Of a DNA stretch of 61,014 nucleotides, positions 27,218 through 36,924 are shown one piece after another. The position numbers and the translations under genes are program-made. The stretch is taken from assembly GCA_022793065.1 (NCBI GenBank), contig JAAWCE010000013.1, positions 1-61,014 of the forward strand, written 5' to 3'. Source of the stretch: Lachnospiraceae bacterium. GTDB taxonomy: Bacteria; Bacillota; Clostridia; Lachnospirales; Lachnospiraceae. The stretch's first letter is position 1; every line of letters begins with the position of its first letter. The notes beneath the pieces are model-generated. The model was not told the DNA's origin. It searched no databases and saw only the letters and a list, made by a program, of their open reading frames with translations.

Positions 27218-28705
27218 GTGTATGGTATGCAGTCCATGACGGATGGGAAGAAAAAAATTGACGGTTGCAGCCGGATGAAGAAGCATGGAATTTTGAAAAA
27301 ATCAATTCGTTTTTGTGTCATATTTTTGTTGTTTGGAGCGGCTCCGGCCATGGGGGTGTTCTTGTTGTTGGCGCAGTATTACCAGGAACATTTTCCCGTC
27401 AATACGTGGATTAACGGGGTGTACTGTACCGGGAAGACTGTGGCGGAGGTCAATGAAGAGTTGGCTTGTGCACAGGAGACGAATCTGATACATATTTTGG
27501 ATGCAGAGGGGACGGAGTGGGTTATCCCTATGGAAGAGGCAGAGGTGCGGCCGGATTACACCCAGGCGCTAACGTCCTATCTGAATCCAAAAGATATGTT
27601 TTATTGGCTGAAACAGTTGCAGATGCCAGTGTCGGATTGTCTGGCCGTATCAAATTATGTGGCGGACGAGGAAAAACTTAGAGTTTGTTTTGAAATGCTT
27701 CCGTTTGTTGCCGGAGAACGGGACAGAGCTGCAGGCGTAAAGGTTGTCTGTACCGGAGAGGAATATTATCTTCAGGATGACAATACATATCGTCTGAATA
27801 GGGACAAAGCATTTGGATATTTAAAGGACAGTCTGTCACAGGGACGGTTGCAGGTGGATTTACTGGCGGCAGGATGTTATGAAGATCTTCCGGACAGCGG
27901 GGAGGACAAGTTACAGAGGACTTTATGGGCGCAGATTGTAAATTATAGGGACCAAAGCAGCCATATTGCATATGATATGGGGACGGAAACCATTGAACTG
28001 ACCTTTGACGTCACATTTCATTTTCTGAAAAAGGACGAGGGAACAGGATTGCCGTTATTAGATGAGAATGGAAGCCTGGCGATAGAGGAACAAAATGTCC
28101 GGTTTTGGGTGGAGCAGTTGGCCGAGAAATATAATACTTATGGAACGGAGAGAGAATTTGCGGCTACCAGAGGAGATGTGGTAAAGGTAAAATATGGCAC
28201 TTATGGCACAAAGCTTGACGTGGAAGCGGAAACAGCATATCTGACAGAAGTTTTAAGGGCGGAGGGCATAGAATCTCAGGTTCATGTTCCAACATATCTG
28301 AAACAGGGGTATGTGAGAGGGTTAGACGATATTGGAGGCACATATATTGAGATAGATATGACGGAGCAGAAAATGTACTATTACGTGGAAGGGGAACTGT
28401 CCCTGGAGACGGATGTGGTAACAGGGCATACCGGCGGAGGGCATGGTACGCCGTCAGGAATTTATTATGTCTACGCCAAGGAGAGGAATCGGATTCTGAG
28501 AGGACCCGGTTATGCGTCGTTTGTAAAGTATTGGATGCCTGTCAGAGGCGGAATCGGTATTCATGATGCTAACTGGCGCTCGGTTTTCGGTGGAACCATT
28601 TATAAGACCAATGGTTCTCATGGCTGCATTAACACGCCCACGGCTGTCATGACGCAGCTTTACGACGGGGCTGAAATCGGTACGCCTGTCATTATGTTTT
28701 ATTGA
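27218..28705 (+). CDS. Membrane-anchored L,D-transpeptidase (YkuD)
   Basis: A 495-residue wall cross-linking enzyme that joins meso-DAP residues (3-3 links). A basic N-terminus and one transmembrane segment (~30-50) are followed by peptidoglycan-binding domains of the PG_binding_4 kind (~70-370). The C-terminal YkuD domain has GGIGIHDANW and the catalytic SHGCINTP with Cys470. Start choice is uncertain: GTG 27218 lies about ten bases after GAGGTAAGG; ATG 27227, 27236 and 27275 are alternatives. It follows ilvB by 17 bp, so it may be read through from the ilv genes, though its function is unrelated. Confidence 0.88.
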   Translation: MYGMQSMTDGKKKIDGCSRMKKHGILKKSIRFCVIFLLFGAAPAMGVFLLLAQYYQEHFPVNTWINGVYCTGKTVAEVNEELACAQETNLIHILDAEGTEWVIPMEEAEVRPDYTQALTSYLNPKDMFYWLKQLQMPVSDCLAVSNYVADEEKLRVCFEMLPFVAGERDRAAGVKVVCTGEEYYLQDDNTYRLNRDKAFGYLKDSLSQGRLQVDLLAAGCYEDLPDSGEDKLQRTLWAQIVNYRDQSSHIAYDMGTETIELTFDVTFHFLKKDEGTGLPLLDENGSLAIEEQNVRFWVEQLAEKYNTYGTEREFAATRGDVVKVKYGTYGTKLDVEAETAYLTEVLRAEGIESQVHVPTYLKQGYVRGLDDIGGTYIEIDMTEQKMYYYVEGELSLETDVVTGHTGGGHGTPSGIYYVYAKERNRILRGPGYASFVKYWMPVRGGIGIHDANWRSVFGGTIYKTNGSHGCINTPTAVMTQLYDGAEIGTPVIMFY

Positions 28706-28771
28706 GATGTTTATTTTAATTGAATTGCAGCAGGGAGCGACAAATATTGCTAAAATAATTTAACAATGTAG

Positions 28772-28800
28772 TTGACTAAAGTGCCTGGAACGTTTATCCT
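28772..28800 (+). promoter_or_regulatory. Promoter of serC
   Basis: TTGACT at 28772-28777 and TATCCT at 28795-28800 with a 17-base spacer, 55 bp before the start. Confidence 0.5.
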
Positions 28801-28854
28801 ATATTTGTGTGCCAAAAAAGGTTTCAGAGTGATAGGAACAGGAGGAGATGTGAA

Positions 28855-29937
28855 ATGTCAAGAGTGTATAATTTTTCTGCAGGGCCAGCGGTTCTGCCGG
28901 AAGAGGTATTAAAAGAAGCAGCGGAAGAAATGCTTGATTACAAGGGGACGGGCATGTCTGTGATGGAGATGAGCCACAGGTCCAAAACCTATGATGCTAT
29001 TATCAAGGAAGCGGAAGCAGATCTGCGGGATTTAATGAATATTCCGGATAATTATAAGGTATTGTTCCTACAGGGCGGCGCCAGCCAGCAGTTTGCAATG
29101 ATTCCTATGAATTTGATGAAAAATAAAAAAGCCGATTATATCGTAACGGGGCAATGGGCGAAGAAGGCTTATCAGGAGGCATGTATTTATGGTCAGGCGA
29201 ATAAAATTGCTTCCTCAGAGGATAAGACTTTTTCTTATATACCGGACTGTTCCGATCTTCCTATCAGTGAGGATGCGGATTATGTCTATATCTGTGAGAA
29301 CAATACCATTTATGGGACAAAGTTTAAGACGCTGCCCAATACCAAGGGTAAGACATTGGTTGCAGACGTGTCCAGTTGTTTTTTATCCGAACCTGTGGAT
29401 GTAACCAAGTACGGACTGATTTATGGCGGCGTCCAGAAGAATATAGGACCGGCGGGCGTAGTGATTGTCATTATCAGGGAAGATTTGATTACAGAAGATG
29501 TATTGCCGGGAACGCCTACCATGCTGCGTTATAAGACCCATGCGGACAACGATTCACTTTATAATACACCTCCGGCGTATGGTATCTATATCTGCGGAAA
29601 GGTGTTTCAATGGTTGAAGAAAAAGGGCGGATTGGCCGCTATGAAGGAATATAATGAGAAGAAGGCAAAAATTCTCTATGACTATCTGGATGAAAGTAAG
29701 CTGTTCCATGGCACTGTACGCAAGGAAGACCGTTCTTTGATGAATGTGCCTTTTGTGACCGGGAATGAAGAATTGGATGCAAAGTTTGTCAAAGAAGCAA
29801 AAGAAGCAGGCTTTGAAAGTCTGAAAGGACATCGGACGGTGGGCGGTATGCGTGCCAGCATTTACAATGCAATGCCCATAGAGGGTGTGGAGAAATTGGT
29901 GGAATTTATGAAGAAATTTGAGGCGGAGAATTTGTAA
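28855..29937 (+). CDS. serC: Phosphoserine aminotransferase
   Basis: A 360-residue PLP enzyme converting 3-phosphohydroxypyruvate to phosphoserine. It begins MSRVYNFSAGPAVLPEEVL, has GTGMSVMEMSHRS and FLQGGASQQFAMIPMNL, and the PLP lysine segment YGGVQKNIGPAGV. Length matches the family. ATG 28855 has AGGAGGAG upstream; the longer frame from 28807 is not supported. serA follows after 53 bp, so serC-serA is an operon for serine synthesis. The phosphatase SerB is not in the window. Confidence 0.96.
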   Translation: MSRVYNFSAGPAVLPEEVLKEAAEEMLDYKGTGMSVMEMSHRSKTYDAIIKEAEADLRDLMNIPDNYKVLFLQGGASQQFAMIPMNLMKNKKADYIVTGQWAKKAYQEACIYGQANKIASSEDKTFSYIPDCSDLPISEDADYVYICENNTIYGTKFKTLPNTKGKTLVADVSSCFLSEPVDVTKYGLIYGGVQKNIGPAGVVIVIIREDLITEDVLPGTPTMLRYKTHADNDSLYNTPPAYGIYICGKVFQWLKKKGGLAAMKEYNEKKAKILYDYLDESKLFHGTVRKEDRSLMNVPFVTGNEELDAKFVKEAKEAGFESLKGHRTVGGMRASIYNAMPIEGVEKLVEFMKKFEAENL

Positions 29938-29990
29938 ACCGTTGAAATAGAGGCAACGATTAAGTGATTTGACACGGAAAAGAGGAGAAA

Positions 29991-31157
29991 ATGTTTAAAG
30001 TCAATTGTTTGAATCCCATTGCACAAGTGGGGTTAAAGAATTTTACGAATCAGTATGAAATTACGGCGGATGTGAAAGAAGCGCAAGGAATTTTGGTAAG
30101 AAGCGCTTCTATGCACGAGATGGAGATACCCGAAGGGCTTCTGGCGGTGGCAAGAGCCGGCGCCGGCGTAAATAATATCCCTTTGGAGAAATGCGCTGAA
30201 AAGGGCGTAGTGGTATTCAATACCCCTGGGGCAAATGCAAACGGTGTGAAGGAACTTGTGCTGGCAGGTATGCTTCTTGCAGCCCGTGATGTGGTGGGCG
30301 GAATTGAATGGGTAAAAGCCTCAAAGGATAACGGGGATATTGCCAAGGCTGCAGAGAAGGAAAAGAAAAATTTTGCAGGTACGGAAATTATGGGGAAAAA
30401 GCTGGGCGTCATCGGTCTGGGCGCTGTGGGTGGCAAAGTGGCAAACGCAGCGGTTGCATTGGGGATGGAAGTGTATGGCTATGATCCGTATCTGTCTCTG
30501 AATGCGGCATGGAATCTGAGCCGTGCGGTTGTTCATGTGACAAATGTGGATGATATCTATGCACAGTGTGATTACATTTCCATACATGTGCCTTTGCTGG
30601 ATTCTACAAAAGATACGATTAATGCGGAATCAATCGCAAAAATGAAAGATGGCGTTACCATTTTGAACTATTCCAGAGACCAGTTGGTCAATGAGAAGGA
30701 CATAATTGAAGGAATACAAGGGGGCAAGGTTGCTCATTATGTGACGGATTTCCCAACGCCCAACATAGCAGGACAAAAGGGATGTATTGTGATTCCCCAT
30801 TTGGGTGCAAGTACGGAAGAGTCCGAGGATAATTGTGCGGTTATGGCTGTGCAGGAGCTGATGGATTATCTGGAAAATGGAAATATCAGAAACAGTGTAA
30901 ATTATCCGGCTTGTGATATGGGCGTATGTACCAAGGCCGGGCGCGTGGCAATTTTCCATAAAAATATTGCAAACATGATTACAAAGTTTACGGCGGAATT
31001 TGGTGAAAAGGGTATTAATATCAGTGATATGACCAATAAATCCCGCGGGGAAGTGGCATATACCATGCTGGATGTGGAAGAAGTGCCTACAAGTGAGATT
31101 ATTGAAGCGTTGGAGAAGATACCGGGCGTGTTCCGTGCCAGAGTTGTAAAGGGATAA
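29991..31157 (+). CDS. serA: D-3-phosphoglycerate dehydrogenase
   Basis: A 388-residue NAD-dependent enzyme, first step of serine synthesis. The NAD-binding motif GVIGLGAVGGKVANAAVALGM is at ~130-150, and IPHLGASTEESE has the catalytic His. The C-terminal ~75 residues form an ACT-like regulatory domain (ISDMTNKSRGEVAYTMLDVEE). It is the short type without the intervening domain. GAGGAG lies a few bases before ATG. Downstream is a strong terminator. In this group serine feedback through the ACT domain is plausible but not shown. Confidence 0.95.
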   Translation: MFKVNCLNPIAQVGLKNFTNQYEITADVKEAQGILVRSASMHEMEIPEGLLAVARAGAGVNNIPLEKCAEKGVVVFNTPGANANGVKELVLAGMLLAARDVVGGIEWVKASKDNGDIAKAAEKEKKNFAGTEIMGKKLGVIGLGAVGGKVANAAVALGMEVYGYDPYLSLNAAWNLSRAVVHVTNVDDIYAQCDYISIHVPLLDSTKDTINAESIAKMKDGVTILNYSRDQLVNEKDIIEGIQGGKVAHYVTDFPTPNIAGQKGCIVIPHLGASTEESEDNCAVMAVQELMDYLENGNIRNSVNYPACDMGVCTKAGRVAIFHKNIANMITKFTAEFGEKGINISDMTNKSRGEVAYTMLDVEEVPTSEIIEALEKIPGVFRARVVKG

Positions 31158-31171
31158 CTTACCAACTGTCA

Positions 31172-31206
31172 GCGCAATGCTTCTGAAGGAAGTATTGCGC
31201 TTTTTG
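31172..31206 (+). terminator. Terminator after serA
   Basis: AGCGCAAT-CTTC pairs with GAAG-ATTGCGCT, followed by TTTTT. Confidence 0.85.
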
Positions 31207-31259
31207 CATCCTTTGTAATAGAGGTTATTTGTTTGATTCCGGAAAACCGTCTGAGAGGT

Positions 31260-31547
31260 TTAACGGAATAACAGCGGGGAGCCGCCATCAGATCCGTCGT
31301 TTAAGTCCTGGAGACTTTCTTTGAGTTTTTCATTTGTGGCACAGGATGCTTCACTGGCAATGTCCATATAAAGGATAAACATGTCTTCTAAGCTTATGCC
31401 CTGTTCTGCAGCCATTTCTTCCATAATGGGTTTTAGTTTTTCAAGCTGTACGGAAACCTGTACTTTCTGTGGGTCAATTTCACCTAAGACATCGTCCGCA
31501 TATTGATTAATACGTTCCAGCATTTTTCTATGTTCTTCTGTCATCAT
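31260..31547 (-). CDS. Small hypothetical protein
   Basis: A 95-residue soluble, mostly helical acidic protein I do not recognise. It contains TEEHRKMLERINQYADDVLGEID, LEKLKPIMEEMAAEQGISLEDMFILYMDIASEA in a helical pattern, and ends in DGGSPLLFR. ATG 31547 is preferred over 31580 because GCGAGG lies about six bases before it. It is transcribed against serA, and lies between the serA terminator and the DUF1015 promoter. No partner gene points to a role. Confidence 0.6.
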   Translation of the reverse strand: MMTEEHRKMLERINQYADDVLGEIDPQKVQVSVQLEKLKPIMEEMAAEQGISLEDMFILYMDIASEASCATNEKLKESLQDLNDGSDGGSPLLFR

Positions 31548-31634
31548 AAATACCTCGCTTTTCTCATATTTTTTTCGCAATTCCTGCTTCTTATGAAATT
31601 ACAATATTTTTTCTTACAGTTTAGCACTATATGC

Positions 31635-31663
31635 TTGTTATGTATAGATATTTTTGTTAAAAT
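31635..31663 (+). promoter_or_regulatory. Promoter of the DUF1015 gene
   Basis: TTGTTA at 31635-31640 and TAAAAT at 31658-31663 with a 17-base spacer, about 35 bp before ATG. Confidence 0.5.
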
Positions 31664-31698
31664 AGGTTATATCATTCAAAAGAAATGGGGAGAAAACG

Positions 31699-32967
31699 AT
31701 GGCAGATATCAGACCTTTTTCTGCGTACCGTCCGGCACCGGGACTGGAACGCAAAATTGCGGCATTACCATATGACGTTTATAACAGAGAAGAGGCTGTG
31801 AAGGTGGTAGCAGAAAATCCAGATTCATTTTTGGCTATTGACCGGGCGGAAACAGGTTTTGGGCCGGAAGTGGATACGTATGCGCCCAAAGTATATGAGC
31901 GGGCGGCAAGTTTGTTGCAGGAATGGATTGCCGAGGGAAAATTTGTAAAAGATGAGCGTCCCTGTTATTATCTGTATGAGCTGACCATGGAAGGCAGAAG
32001 TCAGACAGGAATTGTAGCGTGTGCTTCCATAGACGATTATTGTAATCAGGTGATTAAGAAGCACGAAAATACCAGGGCGGAGAAAGAACAGGACAGAATT
32101 CGCCATGTGGATATTTGCAATATGCAGACGGGGCCTATCTTTCTGGCATATCGTGCAAATGAAGTGTTGAATGACATAATTTTAGAAGCAAAACAGAATA
32201 CGCCCACTTGTGATTTTGTTTCTCAAGATGGTATCGGACATAGGGTGTGGGTTATTGGGGAAGAAGACAAAATAAACGGTATACGTGAAGCGTTTGAAAA
32301 TATGGGAGCCGTCTATATTGCGGACGGTCATCATCGCTGTGCTTCCGCAGTTAAGGTAGGACAGATGCGGCGGGAGGCGAATACTGATTTTTCCGGACAG
32401 GAAGAGTTCAATTATTTTCTCTCTGTTCTTTTTCCGGATGAAGAATTGCATATTATGGATTATAATCGTGTGGTTACAGATTTAAATGGATGTTCTGCGG
32501 ATGAATTTTTGAATAAAGTCTCAGAGAATTTTTTGGTGGAAGTTGTTTCAGCAAAGGAATCTGCGGCGGAGAATGTGGAGTCGGAGCCATATGGTCCGGA
32601 GCGGAAGGGGATGTTTGGAATGTATCTGGGAGGGAAGTGGTATAAGCTGACTGCGAAAAATCATATCTTGTCGGAAGATGCGGTAGAAGGTTTGGATGTG
32701 TCTTTGCTGCAGAATTACTTGTTAGGTCCTATTTTGGGGATACAAGATCCAAAAACGGATAAAAGGATTGATTTTGTTGGGGGAATCAGAGGTTTGAAAG
32801 AATTGGAACGCAGGGTGCATACGGATATGAAGGTGGCCTTTTCATTGTATCCTACTTCTATTGGAGAACTTTTTGCGGTGGCTGATGCGGGCAGGCTGAT
32901 GCCTCCAAAGTCAACATGGTTTGAACCAAAGCTCAGGAGCGGATTGTTTTTACATGATTTAGGATAG
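31699..32967 (+). CDS. DUF1015 family protein
   Basis: A 422-residue cytoplasmic protein of the DUF1015 family, of unproven function. It begins ADIRPFSAYRPAPGLERKIAALPYDVYNREE, and holds the family motif IADGHHRCASAVK near residue 212. That DGHHR signature resembles the phosphate-binding loop of the ParB/Srx/SerK-type fold. The family often lies beside serC and serA in Clostridia, and here it follows them with one small gene between. A role in serine metabolism is an inference. It leads an apparent run with glgB, mscS and the YfhO-like gene. GGGGAG precedes the start. Confidence 0.85.
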   Translation: MADIRPFSAYRPAPGLERKIAALPYDVYNREEAVKVVAENPDSFLAIDRAETGFGPEVDTYAPKVYERAASLLQEWIAEGKFVKDERPCYYLYELTMEGRSQTGIVACASIDDYCNQVIKKHENTRAEKEQDRIRHVDICNMQTGPIFLAYRANEVLNDIILEAKQNTPTCDFVSQDGIGHRVWVIGEEDKINGIREAFENMGAVYIADGHHRCASAVKVGQMRREANTDFSGQEEFNYFLSVLFPDEELHIMDYNRVVTDLNGCSADEFLNKVSENFLVEVVSAKESAAENVESEPYGPERKGMFGMYLGGKWYKLTAKNHILSEDAVEGLDVSLLQNYLLGPILGIQDPKTDKRIDFVGGIRGLKELERRVHTDMKVAFSLYPTSIGELFAVADAGRLMPPKSTWFEPKLRSGLFLHDLG

Positions 32968-33083
32968 GTGAGCCTTTTAAATGAAAGCTTGCATTTTACA
33001 GAGCGTACATCCGTGGAAAGTTTTTTAGATACGCTATAGAGAAGTATTATTTATATTCATGTATAAGAAAGGATACAGGTGGT

Positions 33084-35987
33084 ATGACAAAAAAATTATA
33101 TGACTTGATGAACTGGCCCCAGATTGAAGAGATTATCTATTCTGAATGTGACAATCCTCATGGGCTTTTAGGACCTCATAAGGTGGGAAATCAGATGCTT
33201 GTACAGGCGTATTTTCCCGAAGCGGAGGAAGTAACTATCATTTTGGACAAAACTGGCGAGAAAATTTGCATGGAGCTTGCAGATGAGGACGGTTATTTTG
33301 CAGCGCTGATACCAGAAAAAGAACTGCCAGTATATCATTATAGTGTAAAATACGAGGATGGAACGGAAGATATTCATGGGGAGGCGTACCGTTATGAGCC
33401 TTTGATTACCAGAAAGGATACGGAGCAATTTCTGAATGGTATTCATTATACTATATATGAAAAACTGGGAGCCCATCCTATGACATTGGATGGGGTAAAG
33501 GGAACCTATTTTGCCGTTTGGGCCCCGGCCGCCTTGCGTGTGAGCGTGGTGGGGGACTTTAATCATTGGGACGGAAGAATACATCAAATGCGAAGGTTAT
33601 GGGATTCTGGAATCTTTGAATTGTTTCTGCCGGATGCAAAAGAGAATGACAATTATAAATTTGAGCTGAAATTAAAAGGAGGACTTACCTATCTAAAGGC
33701 CGACCCATACGGAAACGCTGCGCAGCTTCGTCCTGAGACGGCGTCGGTAGTGGCGGATTTGGCAGATTTTGCATGGGAAGATGAGACATTCCTGAAAAAC
33801 AGGACAAAATTTCAGACGGGTAATGTGCCTGTAAGCGTATATGAATTGTATCTGGGTTCCGTTGTAGAACCGGCTGAGGGTGAAGCTTATGCAAATTACC
33901 GTGAAATTGCGGACAAGCTGATTCTATATATCAAGGAAATGGGGTATACCCATGTGGAGTTGATGCCTGTAATGGAGCATCCCTTTGACGGTTCCTGGGG
34001 ATATCAGGTAATCGGATATTATGCGCCCACAGCCAGATATGGCTGTCCGAAGGATTTTATGTATTTTGTAAATGAACTTCACAAGGCTGGCATCGGTGTG
34101 ATTTTGGATTGGGTTCCGGCTCATTTTCCCAGGGATGTCTACGGATTGTCTAATTTTGACGGCACCTGTCTGTATGAGCATATGGATCCCAGGCAGGGCA
34201 GCCACCCTCACTGGGGCACTTTGATTTATAATTATGGCAGGCCGGAAGTATCAAATTATTTGATTGCCAATGCTCTGTTTTGGGTGGAAAAATATCATGT
34301 GGACGGTATCAGAATGGATGCCGTGGCCAGTATGCTTTATCTGGATTACGGAAAAAAAGATGGGGAATGGGTTGCAAATATGTATGGCGGAAAAGAAAAT
34401 TTGGAGGCCATTGAATTGATTAAACATCTGAATTCCATTATGAAGAAACGTAATCCGGGAGTATTGTCCATTGCGGAAGAAAGTACGGCGTTTCCTCTGA
34501 TTACAGGGGAGTTGGATGCAGGCGGGCTTGGATTTGACTTAAAGTGGAATATGGGATTTATGAATGATTATCTAAATTATATTAAATTTGATCCCTATTT
34601 CAGGAGCCATCATCACGGAGAGTTGATTTTCAGCATGATTTACGCTTATAGTGAGAAATTTATGCTGGTGTACTCCCATGATGAAGTGGTTCATGGCAAG
34701 GCCACCATGCTCGGAAAGATGCCTGGGGAGCGTGGGCAGAAATTTGCAAATTTGAGGCTTACTTACGCCTATATGATGACACATCCTGGCAAGAAGTTAT
34801 TATTTATGGGGCAGGATTTGGGAGAGTTCGATGAATGGAATGAAAATCGTCGTGTGGAATGGGAGCTTGCGGAATTACCGGAACACAGAGGGATTGCCGC
34901 GTTGGTAAAGGATTTGAACTCTTTGTATCGCACGAGGCCGGAGCTTTATGCGTTGGATGATGGGCCGGAGGGGTTTGAGTGGCTCAATCATATTTCTGCA
35001 AATGATTGTTATCTGACGTTTATGCGGAAGGGGACTAAGGAAAATGAAATTCTGGTGGTCGTGGCTAATTTCTCAGGTTTGGAAAGGGAGATTACCACAG
35101 GTGTAGCATTCCATGGAAAATATAAAGAGATTTTTAATTCAGATGATGAAAGATATGGCGGGACAGGTATTGTAAATACCAGGGTAAAGAAAAGTAAAGA
35201 GAGGGAGTGGGACGGTAGAACCCATAGTGTGACGGTGAAAATAGCGCCGTTGTCCTTGAGTATTTTGCAGTACATTCCTTTTACCAAAGAGGAACTGGCA
35301 AAAGAGGAAGCGGAGGCAAAGGCCAGAGAAGAAGCCAGGATCAAGGCGGAAGCAGAGGCAAAGGCCAGAGAAGAAGCCAGGATCAAGGCGGAAGCGGAGG
35401 CCAAAGCCAGGGAAGAGGCAAGAGCGAAAGAGGAAGCACGTGTAAAGGCGGAAGCAGAAGCCAAAGCCAGGGAAGAGGAAAGAGTAAAGAAAGAAGCGGA
35501 AGTGGCGGAATCCAAAAAAGAGGCTGGAAGGAAACAGAAGCCGGGCACAAGGAGCAAGGAGGCTGTGAAAAACCAAAAGGCAGAAATGGGTGCTGAGGTG
35601 ACAGAAGAGGTGGAAAGGCAGTCTGACGAAGCTGAGAAAAAAGGTGCGGAAAAAACCAAAAAGGCCGGGAAAGGGCAAAAGGATGAGGTGATTTCCACAA
35701 AGGCAAAAAAGAGTAAAGATGAGAAAAAAACAGACAAGTCTACAGGAAAGAGTAAAAAGGCAAAAGCTTCAAAGGATGAGAGTGTAAAGATCCAGGATGA
35801 GGCGCAAACCGCAGCGGAAAAGAAGGCGGAGGGTATTGTGAGAAGCGTATCCAGAAAAATTGCGGCGGGTGAAAAGGTGTCAGATAACAATGGGTCTGAA
35901 AGTGATAAGGAAACGAAGACGACGAAAGCAGTAAAGACGACGAAAAAGACAAAAAAGAAAAGCGGTTCTGAGGAAGAACAGCCGTAA
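33084..35987 (+). CDS. glgB: 1,4-alpha-glucan branching enzyme with long charged tail
   Basis: A 967-residue protein. Residues ~1-733 are a complete GH13 branching enzyme: N-terminal beta domains with CBM48 (VVGDFNHWDG), then catalytic Asp412 (VDGIRMD), Glu465 (IAEEST) and Asp533 (YSHDEVVHG). It moves alpha-1,4 chains to alpha-1,6 branch points in glycogen. Residues ~734-967 are not part of the family. They start with repeats of the form AEAKAREEARIK and continue as a Lys/Glu/Ala-rich, low-complexity tail to the stop. Usual GlgB length is about 630-730. AAAGGA lies upstream. The other glycogen genes (glgC, glgA, glgP) are not here. Confidence 0.95.
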   Translation: MTKKLYDLMNWPQIEEIIYSECDNPHGLLGPHKVGNQMLVQAYFPEAEEVTIILDKTGEKICMELADEDGYFAALIPEKELPVYHYSVKYEDGTEDIHGEAYRYEPLITRKDTEQFLNGIHYTIYEKLGAHPMTLDGVKGTYFAVWAPAALRVSVVGDFNHWDGRIHQMRRLWDSGIFELFLPDAKENDNYKFELKLKGGLTYLKADPYGNAAQLRPETASVVADLADFAWEDETFLKNRTKFQTGNVPVSVYELYLGSVVEPAEGEAYANYREIADKLILYIKEMGYTHVELMPVMEHPFDGSWGYQVIGYYAPTARYGCPKDFMYFVNELHKAGIGVILDWVPAHFPRDVYGLSNFDGTCLYEHMDPRQGSHPHWGTLIYNYGRPEVSNYLIANALFWVEKYHVDGIRMDAVASMLYLDYGKKDGEWVANMYGGKENLEAIELIKHLNSIMKKRNPGVLSIAEESTAFPLITGELDAGGLGFDLKWNMGFMNDYLNYIKFDPYFRSHHHGELIFSMIYAYSEKFMLVYSHDEVVHGKATMLGKMPGERGQKFANLRLTYAYMMTHPGKKLLFMGQDLGEFDEWNENRRVEWELAELPEHRGIAALVKDLNSLYRTRPELYALDDGPEGFEWLNHISANDCYLTFMRKGTKENEILVVVANFSGLEREITTGVAFHGKYKEIFNSDDERYGGTGIVNTRVKKSKEREWDGRTHSVTVKIAPLSLSILQYIPFTKEELAKEEAEAKAREEARIKAEAEAKAREEARIKAEAEAKAREEARAKEEARVKAEAEAKAREEERVKKEAEVAESKKEAGRKQKPGTRSKEAVKNQKAEMGAEVTEEVERQSDEAEKKGAEKTKKAGKGQKDEVISTKAKKSKDEKKTDKSTGKSKKAKASKDESVKIQDEAQTAAEKKAEGIVRSVSRKIAAGEKVSDNNGSESDKETKTTKAVKTTKKTKKKSGSEEEQP
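35300..35510 (+). repeat. Imperfect tandem repeat inside the glgB tail
   Basis: Copies of a ~36-45 bp unit encode EAEAKAREEARIK-like residues. They alternate Ala-Glu-Lys-Arg and are likely helical. Confidence 0.7.
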
Positions 35988-36027
35988 GAAATGAGTTGTT
36001 ATAAGAAAGCAGAAGGGAAGTAGCATT

Positions 36028-36924
36028 GTGATTATATCAGGAATAGCAACGAAAGGTATTGTATTGGGTGTAATGCAAAACATGACAACGGAAATGCAAT
36101 ATAATGCCATAAAGGAATTTTGGGGTAGTCTACCGGAAAAAATTTTGAATTTGAGCGTAAGGATTTTGTTTGCAGTAGTATTTTTCCTGATTGGGATGCA
36201 ACTGATTAAGCTGCTTCGTAAGATTATCAGAAAGTCCATGAACCGGGCTAATGTGGAGTTGGGAGCTATCCAATTTGTGGATTCTTTTGTAAAAGCGGCT
36301 CTTTATGCAGTGCTCACGCTGATGCTGGCGTCATCTTTTGGGATGGATGCGGCAAGTATTGTGGCTGTGCTCGGTTCTGCGGGAGTGGCGATTGGGCTGG
36401 CAATTCAGGGTAGTCTGTCTAATCTGGCGGGCGGCGTACTGATATTGATGCTGAAGCCCTTTAAAGTGGGGGATTACATTAAGGAAGGTTCTGGAGGAAA
36501 GGAAGGAACGGTTGAGGAAATTCAAATATTTTATACCAAATTACTGACGCCGGACAACCAGACTGTCATTTTGCCAAACGGAAACCTGGCAAATAGCAGT
36601 CTGGTGAATGTGACGGCGCAGGAATTCAGACGTATGGATATTAAAGTAGGAATTTCATATAAAGCTGATTTAAAAAAAGCAAAAGCGGTTTTGTTGGAGG
36701 TGCTGCAGGAAGAGGAAGCAGTTCAAAAGGATAAGGATATGCTGGTTTTTGTGGATGAACTAGGGGATTCCAGTGTGATTCTTGGGGTTCGCTGCTGGTT
36801 GGCTCAGGAGGATTTCTGGCAGGGGAAATGGAGAATAACAGAAAATTGCAAATTGAAATTGGAGGAAAACCAAATTGAAATCCCGTATAACCAGTTGGAT
36901 GTGCACTTGGATGGAAAATTGTAA
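36028..36924 (+). CDS. Small-conductance mechanosensitive channel (MscS family)
   Basis: A 298-residue membrane channel that opens on high membrane tension to release solutes under hypo-osmotic shock. Transmembrane segments lie at ~45-65 and ~85-105, and the pore helix is SIVAVLGSAGVAIGLAIQGSLSNLAGGV (~110-137), with the Gly/Ala pattern of TM3. A beta domain (KPFKVGDYI, PNGNLANSSLVN) and a C-terminal alpha/beta domain follow. GTG 36028 is the likely start, with GAAGGGAAG upstream; ATG 36073 lacks a Shine-Dalgarno. It follows glgB by 40 bp and overlaps the next gene. Confidence 0.9.
   Translation: MIISGIATKGIVLGVMQNMTTEMQYNAIKEFWGSLPEKILNLSVRILFAVVFFLIGMQLIKLLRKIIRKSMNRANVELGAIQFVDSFVKAALYAVLTLMLASSFGMDAASIVAVLGSAGVAIGLAIQGSLSNLAGGVLILMLKPFKVGDYIKEGSGGKEGTVEEIQIFYTKLLTPDNQTVILPNGNLANSSLVNVTAQEFRRMDIKVGISYKADLKKAKAVLLEVLQEEEAVQKDKDMLVFVDELGDSSVILGVRCWLAQEDFWQGKWRITENCKLKLEENQIEIPYNQLDVHLDGKL

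Noticed and set aside
35009..35890. 293-residue minus-strand frame opposite the glgB tail, rich in Ser, Phe and Ala
   Set aside because: It mirrors the repetitive Lys/Glu/Ala codons of the glgB tail. No start signal or family is seen.
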